NCBI GenBank assembly: GCA_907165135.1
Contig: OU015568.1
Coordinates: forward strand, 6,022,501-6,086,500
Direction: 5' to 3'
DNA from: Oikopleura dioica
Taxonomy: Eukaryota; Chordata; Appendicularia; Copelata; Oikopleuridae
Length of the DNA stretch: 64,000 bases
A program made the position numbers and the translations under genes. Position 1 is the first letter of the stretch. Every line of letters starts with the position of its first letter. Shown piece by piece: positions 43,477-53,390 of this stretch. Below the pieces are notes generated by a model, which did not search any database, was not told the DNA's origin, and saw nothing but the letters and a program-made list of their open reading frames with translations.

Positions 43477-43975
43477 CCGTTGGAGAAAAGGTAAATTTTC
43501 CGCCATCGACAACCGAAGTTTCGCAACTTGGACGCTGATTGGCCGTCAGCGGAGTCGAGGGGAACCGAATCACCAACCGCCACCGCGCCGCCGGAGAAAC
43601 TCCACTCAGAGAATTTTCCGCGCCGCACCACACCAACACCACCCCGAGCGAGCGCCACCACACGAGCGCCACCACGACCCACGCGCCGAAAGTCGCGCCC
43701 ACGCAACCACGCACGCACGCCGGGGAAAACCTAAAATACTGAGAAAAACATAATTCTTTCGCCACTTTTCACCAAAAATCGAGAGAAGTTTACGAAGAAT
43801 CGACCCTTGGACCAGACCTTGAAATTTCGACAATCGCTGGACAGAGAAATCGTCGGGCGTTTGCGCAAAAAGGCACCTCAGCTCATCATATTGCGACTTT
43901 TAGTCGCAGTATTTTCTGAGGGCCTGAAAGGTAATCCAAGGCCCATAAACCCTTACTGCCGATATATTTCGAGCT

Positions 43976-44908
43976 ATGGCGGCGAACAAATCACTGCTAG
44001 AAACCGTCACCGAAATAAGAAGCATAAACGATCGAGTAAACTACCTCGAAGAACAAGTGCGAAATGACGAATCACTAAAGCCAAGCCTAGAGCCCTTGAT
44101 CACAGAAAGCAGAGTAAAATTAGAACAGCTCAGTACAACGCTTCTTACCTGCGAGCTCGATCAAGGAAAAGACTCTACGAATGCGACAATGAGAGAAGAA
44201 GCATGGGTGGCCACTACCTGGTCTCGTCACGTCCAAGACTTGCCGAAGCTGGACGCCGCATGCAACACATCTTTCAACACCTTCTTGGGCAGAGCCGACA
44301 TTTATCACCGCGCCTACGTCCGCGACAGACCTTCACGTGAACAGCCTTTCATCGCAGCAGTGTACAGCCACTTCGACTTGAACATCGAACGCTCACTTGG
44401 AACCGAATTTCTGAATTGTCAAGACTGGAAATCGGCCAAGGCGCTGCTAGAGAAATCATTCGCCGCGAAGAGTCACTACTTACTGAAGCTAAGCGAAGTT
44501 TTCGACGTCGAATACGACCATTCGAAGCCGTTTGCACACTACACCGCCAACGTCTTGCAAAAGATGAACGAGGCGAAGCAAGCGACTTTGAACTCTTACC
44601 GACAAGAGAAGTCAGCCGACGCCGGGGTCGATGAAATATTTGACATATTCTCGACGATGATGCTGTACTTGAATCTTAGGAAAGAAGAACCAGACGTTTT
44701 CAACGCAATCCTTCCAAGCCTATCAAAAGTTTACGATATCAACGAACTCTGCCGTCTCGCCCAATCCACAAGACAGAATCGAGTTGACAGCGCGACCGTC
44801 TCCCAGCACTTCAACAGAAATAAGAACAAAAGAAGAAGAATGCTAAGCGCGCCAGCAACGATTCTAAGGATGGGAAAGACGATAAACAACCAGAATCCAA
44901 GAAGATAA
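43976..44908 (+). CDS. gag-like protein of the LTR element
   Basis: 310 residues starting MAANKSLLETVTEIRSIND, alpha-helical with a basic C-terminus. No CCHC zinc knuckle is visible, which occurs in some gypsy lineages. It is preceded by about 540 bp of leader. The pol frame is -1 relative to gag and overlaps its end, so a -1 frameshift near the AAAAGAAGAAGAA run at 44827-44840 would make Gag-Pol. Confidence 0.8.
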   Translation: MAANKSLLETVTEIRSINDRVNYLEEQVRNDESLKPSLEPLITESRVKLEQLSTTLLTCELDQGKDSTNATMREEAWVATTWSRHVQDLPKLDAACNTSFNTFLGRADIYHRAYVRDRPSREQPFIAAVYSHFDLNIERSLGTEFLNCQDWKSAKALLEKSFAAKSHYLLKLSEVFDVEYDHSKPFAHYTANVLQKMNEAKQATLNSYRQEKSADAGVDEIFDIFSTMMLYLNLRKEEPDVFNAILPSLSKVYDINELCRLAQSTRQNRVDSATVSQHFNRNKNKRRRMLSAPATILRMGKTINNQNPRR

Positions 44909-47900
44909 ATACGACTAAGAACGTTGAAGATTTCCAACCATTCGACGTTCACTTTTACACAGTGAAGAAGAAGCGACCAGGAAAGGCTTATTTCGCTTCG
45001 GCTACCATCATTACGGGCTCTAAAAGTTTTGACGTATCGATGGAAGTCGACAGCGGAGCCGAGTCCTCCTGTCTGTCCGCTGCTTACGTTCCCGACGAAT
45101 TTCTCCAGATGCTGAAGCCCTGTCCCTTCAAGGTCACCGGTTTCAGCCCAAATATTCCCGCCGAGCAGCCGATGGGTATCCTTCCCTGCCGCTTATCATT
45201 CAATGGTGGCCCTGCATTCTCCCTGAATCTCACCATTATGCCAGGCAGTAAATACCCAAGTCTACTGGGCCGCGATATACTAGAGAATGCGATGACGGAC
45301 AGCTTCACAGTCGACAATAAGAATCGTACTCTCTCATTTTGCTACAACGAAGCCTTCACACAAACTGAGACTCAAGTGGTGAAGCTGGACGGAGTGAAGC
45401 GGACCAAAATCAAGAAATACTTGACTACTAGATCAGCGGTCAAGGATAGCGATCGATCCCGCACTCAACCGCCACCAAAAGTCCCAAAGCTGGACGCACC
45501 TAACAAGAACGCAGCCAGGTGCCCCATTCAGCTAGCGAAGCAAAAACTCGGAATTACCCTACCAGCAAACGCCGACCCGGGGCAAAAGAAGGTGGTCGCC
45601 GAGCTGTGTTTGGATTTCGACGACAGATTCGGCTGCGACGGTCAAAAAATGGGTGAATTCCCATTCGAGATCGAAATCCCGACTGATGGTACGAGTCGAA
45701 ACATCAGTCAACACCCTATTCCGCAAGCTTTTCATGGCCAGGTCACTGATCACATCTCCGAACTGCTCGATACGAAAATAATAGAAGAGATCAAGGACCA
45801 GAAAGGGTTTAATAGCCCCGTTCTGCCAATCCCTAAGAAATCTGGGGAAATGCGCTTCTGCATCAACTACAAGAACAGCTTGAACAAATGCCTCTCCGAC
45901 AAATCCGACCCATATCATCTTCCGAGCATGGAGGATACGATCGCGAACATTGGACCGGGCAACAAGTATTTCGCCACAGTTGATTTGCGGAGCGGATATT
46001 GGCAGTGCCCTATTAAGAAAAGCGATAGGTATAAGACTTCCTTCCAGTGGGGTGGGAAATCTTACGCCTTCTGCAGATTACCTTTCGGTTATCGATGCTC
46101 GGGGAATATATTCTCGCGCGTCGTAAACACGATTCTCGACTCAAGCCCCACCAGGAAGAAGATGCTTTCTTATATCGATGACATAGTATGTTTTGGGAAG
46201 TCTTTCAGCTGCTATTACAACACTCTCCGAAACCTATTCATCGCGCTCCGCAAGTTTAACGCTAAACTCAAGGGCGAAAAGTGCTCTTTCCTACAATCAG
46301 AAGCTCACTTTTTGGGCCGAATCATCAACGAAGAAGGAATCAAACCGGACCCTGCGCAAGTCTCCGCCCTTCGTCAGATGAAACCCCCACGCTCCCAAAA
46401 GGAGTTAGCTTCATTAATCGGGTCATTGAATTGGATCCGAGGTTTTCTAGAAACAAAAATGGGCGAAGCTATTTCATCCGGTTGCTTCTCGAGCAGAATG
46501 AAACCCATAAACGATGTTCGAAATTCGGCGAACGAAACAAATTGTTTCAAGTGGACCAAAGAAGCGGATTTGGCGCTCAAGGAAATTCAACGACGACTCT
46601 CCGAGACTCCTGTCATAAGCTTTCCTAACTTTGACGAGTCTTTTCACCTCTACACAGACGCGAGCCTGTACGCAGCGGGTGGTGTTCTGCTACAAGAGTA
46701 TGGCGGGAGAGTGCACCTAGTAAGCGCGATTTCCCACACCTTCAACAAAGCTGAAAGAAAATGGAACACTTCAGAAAAGGAAATGTTTAGCATTGTCTGG
46801 TGCTGCGAGCGACTGGAAAAGCTCCTGAAAGGTAGATTCTTTCAGATTCACACAGACCACAGATCTTTGATCTTCCTACACAAAAAGAAGTTCAAGAATT
46901 CTAAAATAAGCCGATGGCAAAGCCGATTGGAAGAATTCGATTTTCACATTGTCTACATCAAGGGATCAGAAAATCAATTCGCCGATTTTATGAGCCGCAG
47001 ACCTGGCGAGGACGACAAATCACTTGGATACGACTCTGAGTTTCCCGTTGGTCGCGAGTACGAAATCGACAAGAATTCACCAGTACGTGTCTTCGTCCCT
47101 TTCTGGAACGAAAATCAGTTTCCGGAGAAAATCACTTTATCAGAGGTGAAGATACATAAGGTAAACGTCAAGGCTATCGCGGCGCCAATGGAGATTCCGT
47201 TGGTGTCAGCGAATTATAATAACATTCTGGACTATCAAAGGGAGGACTCTGCTCTGAGTGCAATCATCACTTTTCTGGAATCTGGTAAGGAGCCACTGGA
47301 CATAAAATCGCTGGTGAAGGACTCCGACCACCGACAATCGTCTCTACTCAAGATGGAAAAAGCTCTGTTCCTGGATAACACTACCGGGTGCTTGATGTGT
47401 CAATTCAAATCTGGCGCGCGGGCGGTGGTACCGGAAGCGGTAAAAGTCACTTTCTCTTTCTAGCTCACGACTTGTCCGGTCATCTGGGCGAGCCGCGGAC
47501 TTTAGAGCGATTAGAGGACGTTTGGTGGCCTTCATTTCAAGACGATGTTTCTAACTACGTCCACAGCTGCGTCCCTTGCCTACGCAGAAAAGGATCTGCT
47601 GGAACTCGTACCAAACCGCCACTTGGAACCCTTCGTCGTGGAAAAACAGCTGGCGAATCGATTCAGATCGATTTCGCTTGTATGCCTCCCGCTGGCGGAT
47701 TCAAGTATTATTTGGTGGTGGCGGACACTTTCTCTCGCTACACTTGGTGCATTCCGACGCGGTCCGACACTGCTATCTGCGCTGCAAAAGCGCTCATCTA
47801 CAAGGTCTTCCTTCCCATGGATTTCTTGCCGAAACATCTACACAGTGACAGAGGTACCCACTTCTGCGCAAGCGTGATTGACGAAATGTGTAAGCTTAAC

Positions 47901-49122
47901 CAGATAAAACATACAATAAGTACCGCATTTCACCCTCAATCAAACGCTTTCGCAGAAAGAGCGAATCGGACTATCAAAAACAGTCTATTCTGCATGGTCA
48001 ACTCATCTTCCGGTCGAAAAACTTGGGCCGACTGCGTTCCCCACGTGATGCGCGCGCTCAATAGTGTGAAAAACAAAAGCACGAAAATTTCACCGCGAGA
48101 AGTTTGGTTTGGCCGAAAAAGTACTTTCACCCACTCTACTGGCGCAGAAATGACAGCGGAAACACCTCAGGTGTTTGGTCTCAATGTTGGAGCTTTAGCG
48201 AAATCGGCGGAAGCCATTGTGAAAACTGCGATGGAAGCTGCTGACCGAGCCATGGAGCACAGGCTGAAAAACGAGCCTAAGCCGAGACCAATCCCGCTGG
48301 CGCTGTCGTGTACATTAAGCGAGAAAACCTGACCGACGCTAAAAGCAAGAAGGAACGCTGGGTAGGTCCCCTGAAAGCCGTTTCGAGCAACGACTGGGTC
48401 GTCATGGTCGAAGATAAAGGACAACGTGATTTCATCCATCGAGAACACGTGGTTCACGCCGCAGAACGAAATCACGACTTACGCTGGATTGATTACTACG
48501 AGGCCGAGTACGTATTCCCACATTTAACCGAAATCGTTAAGTCGAAAGTCCCACAAAAATCGCCTGTTCCTACTTCCAAACCGATGGAAAAGTCCGGGTC
48601 GAAGTCGCATGGGGGAGGAAATCTTCTCAGGTCGCGTCGACTCCGATGGTTGCTATGGAAAAACCGCCAAGATCATCTCTATCACCTATTTTGGAAAGTA
48701 GACGCCGATTGGACATGGAAAATCTGGGAGATACAACCGCTACATCTATTTTGGACTCGTCGGTAGCTCCAGCCGAGCCGTCAGATCGCTGGTACTCTGG
48801 TGGTACTCTTTATGAAACTGCCGAGGACATGTCAGCTGATGCTACAGCGATTTCGGAGGTTGCTGCGCCCGACAATAGCCATATGTCAGTCGATAAACAA
48901 AATTCAACAGTAGTTGAGGGCTCAGCAACTGAAAACAGCAAGAAAAGAACCCGTCCAAAGTCTTCACCAGATCGTCAATACTCAGCCGGCGCCGATCCGA
49001 ATGCGACTTTAACCGAAGTTGGAGCAGCTCATCTCCCGAAACATACAAAACGAGCACACCGTGAAACGAGGCCCGTCGAACCTCTAAACATCGGCACAAA
49101 CTCGGGTCAGTCATACGACTAA
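44839..49122 (+). CDS. pol polyprotein (protease-RT-RNaseH-integrase), three one-base shifts
   Basis: Aspartic protease with VDSGAESS (near 45050). Reverse transcriptase from HPIPQAFHGQVTDHISEL to LSYIDDIVCFGK, the YxDD motif (46180). RNase H with LYTDASLYAAGGVLLQ and TDHRSLIFL. Integrase with an H-x4-H zinc part (HDLSGHLG), CVPC, then the D-D-E core in IQIDFAC, LHSDRGTHF and NAFAERANRT. The C-terminal tail extends to 49122. Frame slips at about 47448 (A run), 48295 and 48615 (G run). No in-frame nonsense codon, so it was recently active. Confidence 0.9.
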
Positions 49123-49420
49123 GCGCAAGTACTGCCCCACTCAGGTCCCCTATTCATCGACCGGGGCCTGAAAAGGTACGGAAATTATCACAGTTTACCG
49201 TCGCCGACGTATTTTGAGTTCTTCTACATGTGCAGCTACTCCTTCATGTCATCACCGCTCGGACATCACGAAAACTTCGCATCTGATTCAAGCTTTTTCC
49301 CAAAAAGGGTTTTTAACGCGAATCAGACTGCCTCGACGTTTCGAACCTGCCATGTTACTCATCTTACGCTTATACTCCTGCAAAAATCACACACTTTGGC
49401 CTTAGAGGACGTTTCAGTCT

Positions 49421-49429
49421 CATGGGGGG
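49421..49429 (+). promoter_or_regulatory. Polypurine tract before the 3' LTR
   Basis: CATGGGGGG immediately precedes the 3' LTR, the usual place for plus-strand priming. Confidence 0.6.
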
Positions 49430-49684
49430 TATTGGGATCTTAGATTCGTTAGACTCCCTCGTCCCCTAAGGTCACTTGCTTATCTAGATCGAGCTTTGCT
49501 CGGTCGCCGCCGTGTATTTCTCTCCATTCGGTAATTCACGCAGTTCGTGAATTAACCTCTATTTTACTCCAGCTCGAAATACAGACGTCAAAGATACTTT
49601 ACTCGTTTTCTTCACTCGTCCAGATATAGAGAGCAGGCAAACTACGCTAGAAGTGGGAGATTCAGCAGAAGCTAGGATCCCTTC
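49430..49684 (+). repeat. 3' LTR (255 bp)
   Basis: Identical to 43177-43431 and followed by the ACTGT target duplication at 49685-49689. Confidence 0.92.
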
Positions 49685-50157
49685 ACTGTCTTGTAGAAAA
49701 TCGTCAGCTCTACAATTCCTGTGTTTCAGATTTTTCATTTGGGCTTTCAAAAATTATGTGCGCTCTTTTGAAAAGAGAGTTATTCTCGCCCGCACCAAGA
49801 GCAGCGAGAGAAATATTCAGCGGAGAGGCGCGAGAAGAAGTAGCGCTCTTTACAAATTGCGATGTAAAATTAATGAAAGCTTAAAACAAAAATCTGAAAC
49901 ACAGGAATTGTAGAGCTGACGATTCTCTACAAGACAGTCTAATTTTCAAAAAATTTGGATGAAAAATTATGGAGAAAATGTCATTTGAAAGAAACTGGCA
50001 TTTTTCACATTGTTCCTCTTTGAAAATTGATTTAATTTTCGATCAGTTTATAGAAGAGACTTTGAGGTTTCCGAATCTGTTTAAATCTCGAAAAGTCTCG
50101 ATCCGTTCAGATTTTACGGCCTCGTGAGAAATAGGTTCTTGCGGAGCGCGGATCGAG
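49685..50157. mobile_element. Loop and right arm of the split foldback element
   Basis: 49690-49930 is an inner palindrome: TTGTAGAAAATCGTCAGCTC faces GAGCTGACGATTCTCTACAA, with CTACAATTCCTGTGTTTCAG facing its complement. 49930-50157 is the outer arm paired with 42953-43171 and ends GGTTCTTGCGGAGCGCGGATC. A two-level hairpin; no transposase frame. Confidence 0.8.
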
Positions 50158-50284
50158 CGAGCGGCGCTGCGCCGATGTATACCATTACCCTTAAAAACAA
50201 CTTAACGAGTTAACAGTTAGACGATGCTTGATGCGCTCAGAGACGAGTAAATCGATGTGAAAGCAAGTCATTTTGATAAGAATC

Positions 50285-50700
50285 ATGGGATGTTTACCTT
50301 TCTTGATCGCGGCTGAGTTGTCAACTTCTCAAGATCGACTGGCTTCAAATCTGTATCTACGCAAATATAACGGCCAGCTCCGATCTGCAAATTATCAGCT
50401 CTTTGGAAAAATAAGAATCAAACATAAATTAACAATTTTCTTGAACAATCTAAAGAAGCAAAAAAAAGCAGTAGTATTCTCATTTTAAAACTCTTCGATG
50501 GCTATTTCTAAAGTGTTTATTTATCAAATTTCGATACTGTCATATCTCCAGGCAGTTATGAATATGAGTGTTTGAAAGCCGCGCTAGAATCATCAAAGTA
50601 TCAAGGTCATATCGAGTTCGCATTAAAAAATCGTTACCAACGCGTCGGAGACCTCGACGCGATGCTAGGTGAAATGAGTTTGGTTTTCATTACATTCGTA
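50285..50700 (+). CDS. Small secreted-type protein, first exons
   Basis: ATG at 50285 gives MGCLPFLIAAELSTS, a short signal-peptide-like start, then QDRLASNLYLRKYNGQLRSA. If the stretch 50420-50551 is a GA-AG intron (G|GAAAAATAAG ... CTCCAG|GC), the frame continues GSYEYECLKAALESSKYQGH and KNRYQRVGDLDAMLG before a GT donor at about 50672. Later exons and the family are unknown. Confidence 0.3.
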
Positions 50701-50759
50701 GTCGACAAAAGCGCGATCTTTTGCAATAAAAGATCAAAAGACGAGGGTTCTTGAAAATA

Positions 50760-51580
50760 GAAATGTAGGTAGAAATAACAACGGTAATCGCCGGGGCAAA
50801 GGTAGAAGTCGCGAAAAAACGATGGTGATTACTATGAAAATATTGCGCGTAAAATAAAGTTTTTATAGGGTTGTTTAAACTTTTTTAAAATTGCTCTTTC
50901 GTAACTTTAAAATGAACCTTTTTCTTAGTTTAGAAGATTTTGAGAACAGCTAGTCTTCAAAAAAGAAAACAAGCTGAGAAAGGAAGAATATTTCGCAACA
51001 CGTTCTACCCCCGGTAAAAAAAAGCATAATAGTGGCTCGTCAAAAATTTGGTTAATGTTGCACAGGCTGACGACTCGTTAGAAGGAATGGCGTTCGCTGT
51101 AAGAATGCGGTAAACGTTTGTCTCAGCCTAATAGAGTTACTGTCACGGACAATCGTCATGATCTGATTCCTCAAATGCTCGTGTACAGATGGACAAATTT
51201 CATTTCGACATCATGAAATTTACAAAAAAAAGTTCATGTTCAATATTTTGTGATAACGAACATCTGTAATCCCGAAGCAAAAAAATGTTGACGTTTATAG
51301 AATCATTTCGGCATGAAGACCGTTACGTATCATGAAATCGTGGATCTATATTTGAATTAGCCGATCTGAGTGTACTTTGAAATGACACGTTCGATTAGAA
51401 TCTTGAAAAAGATGAACATATATTATTTCCAACTTCACGGTTTAGAAGGAACATCTCGGTTTCGTTCAAATAATTCAGCGTCCATATCAAAATGTTACCA
51501 GCGACAATTCCGATCAAAACCAACGTCATTGCCAATATAAAAGTCAAAGTGTCTGGATAAGAAAGAAGACCAAATATAAA
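50760..51580. other. Spacer, no convincing gene
   Basis: A minus-strand frame at 51395-51583 encodes one hydrophobic helix pair but has no context. Otherwise AT-rich. Confidence 0.3.
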
Positions 51581-51581
51581 C

Positions 51582-52662
51582 ATGAAAATCTTAAGTGTTT
51601 TGTTGATTTCTTCAAGTGCACAGGACTACGATTCATTGGCTGGCGCACTTGGCGCGATATCCCTTGAAGAGTTCGCATTGCCAGACGAATTTGTTGCTGA
51701 AACTGACCTTGAGGAAGCAATTAATAAAGCTCTCGATGCCCTCGTTGTCGAAGCTACTGAAAATGAGGTCGACGCAGAGGTAAGATATTTCGGGCTAGCT
51801 TCCGCGACGACGACCACTACAACGCCAGGAACAAATACAACAACTCAATCTCCGGGAAGCGGTTGCTTTAAATGCGATGCTATGTCGATGACTTTATGTG
51901 CCGTTTCTGGAGTGTTCGAAACTTGTGAAGGAGAAAGCAGCAGCTGCTTCATCGAAGCCCGAGAGGTTAATCAACAGCTGACCCAGCTCTGCACTGGCTG
52001 CAAAAATCCACAGGCATGCTATAATTTACAACAAAGTAATTTTATAGGAACGTACCTACACCACCAATGCAAACCTCACTATGCTCAGCAGCAGGTTGGG
52101 CGGTGGAACTCCTGGTTATTCAATTTTCGGGAAAAACTCTCAACAACGAATATATCTTAGGTAACAATTCGATTCAGTACGATTTCGCCGCTCAGAAAAC
52201 GAATCTTGTTGCTCGTGGTCACTTTGATAATCCCATCTCTTCGTATTCTGGTTCAGAAGCAAACCCTATCGGACTCGGGAACCCAACTTGGGCGGTCCAT
52301 GATGAAACAAGTTCTATCAACATGAGGATGGATCCGTCTTTTCTGGACATAACTCAATGGAATCTCTACTTTGCGTCTTCGAATGCATCACCAAACGATT
52401 GTGTTCAACGAGGAAAAGATCACCCAAAAGCTCTGCCATTCGTGACCATGAATTCTGACAATGAGAGCGTCGCGATTTCTCCAACAACTACTGGAAGAGA
52501 TCAAAGACGTAAGTTGCATTTATTCCTACATAAAACTAAAGTCTGCTCTTAGATATGGTATACTGGGGTGTTCTTGGAGCCCCAAAGTCATGGTGTAAGT
52601 CTGATTTGAGGCAAATTCAAGCTGAAATACGATCGGGTGGAGCTTCGAAAGTTATGCAGTAA
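51582..52662 (+). CDS. Secreted Thr-rich, Cys-rich protein (house-protein-like?)
   Basis: Signal peptide MKILSVLLISSSAQ, an acidic helical region, a Thr-rich mucin-like run (TTTTTTPGTNTTTQ), then a compact Cys domain CFKCDAMSMTLCA ... CEGESSSCF ... CTGCKNPQACYN, then a globular part (YDFAAQKTNLVARGHFDNPI) and, after a GT-AG intron at 52512-52552, MVYWGVLGAPKSWC and a stop at 52660-52662. One A is missing at about 52053 (GGAACG) to keep frame. The Cys pattern recalls larvacean house proteins (oikosins), but that is a resemblance, not a match. Confidence 0.5.
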
Positions 52663-52797
52663 AGACATGCGTAGTAGTTGCTTGCTTTTATAATGTTTCT
52701 ATATGTCAAATAAATTCACTCCGAAAATTTTCCTTTTTTTTCGGATTTTATTGCGGAGAACTTTGGCGAGTGAAAAGCGTAGAAGACAGATTGATGC

Positions 52798-53256
52798 TTA
52801 AAAGTTGAATATATTTTTCTTTTTTGCTTCTGGTTCTGCCGCCATCTGGTTGAGTTCGCGGACGCCTTCAAGCACGTACCTGACTTCCGCTTTTGCCCCG
52901 CAGATTTCTTCAGTGAGCGCGCTGACTTTTGCCTCGAGCAGTTCTTCTTTCTTTTTACAGTGGTCCCGTGCTTCAACTTGGGTCAGCTCAAGAAACACTC
53001 CGTGTCCAAAATTCACAGCAACTAGCTCACAGTTATCGATTTCGGCATCGCAGTAGAAGTTATTTCCCAAATCAGCCTTTGTTCTTATATTTCCTTTACG
53101 CCCACTGGAGATGAATTTTTCCATCGTCTCGAATAACCGCCGATATTCAGATTGCTCTTTAATCACTTTGTCACGGTAGATCTACAGCTCTCTGATCTTC
53201 GGACGGAGATTAAAGTTGACATGCTTTTCGAAGGAGGTGATCTTTTCACTGCTCAT
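52798..53256 (-). pseudogene. UXT: UXT-like prefoldin-family protein with an in-frame TAG
   Basis: An alpha-prefoldin of the URI/R2TP-associated complex. MSSEKITSFEKHVNFN ..., IYRDKVIKEQSEYRRL, KADLGNNFYCDAEID, then VNFGHGVFLELTQVEA, the typical UXT core (DLG.NFF, YGFFLELT), and a C-terminal coiled coil ending LEGVRELNQ. No intron is needed. TAG 53182-53184 falls between REL and IYRDKV, where human UXT has Leu. Otherwise full length (about 152 codons). Either a recent null copy or a base error. Confidence 0.7.
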
Positions 53257-53390
53257 GATCTAAAAGAAATACTTGAAATCAACAAAGAGAATTCTTAGTT
53301 TCTAAATGTATTTGAACCGAGGATACAGTTCTAAGGGACAGGGCAGTAAACAAAGCTGAGCTGACATCAATTGCAAGTCTATAAATTTGT

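Larger units (their letters stand above)
43177..49684 (+). mobile_element. Ty3/gypsy (Tor-like) LTR retrotransposon, young insertion
   Basis: 6,508 bp with 255-bp LTRs identical to each other, 5-bp target duplications ACTGT (43172-43176 and 49685-49689), a tRNA-iMet-type primer site, a purine tract before the 3' LTR, gag, and pol in the order protease, reverse transcriptase, RNase H, integrase. That order defines Ty3/gypsy. Tor is the known larvacean gypsy family; membership is inferred. Three one-base shifts in pol, two beside A or G runs, are the only damage. Confidence 0.93.

Noticed and set aside
43528-43742. Pro/Arg/Thr-rich small proteins in overlapping frames
   Set aside because: They lie in the untranslated leader of the LTR element, in a GC-rich repeat-like stretch, with no support beyond composition.
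48308-49122. An env gene after integrase in the LTR element
   Set aside because: The frame continues the integrase C-terminal tail after one-base shifts; no signal peptide, membrane anchor or separate start was seen.
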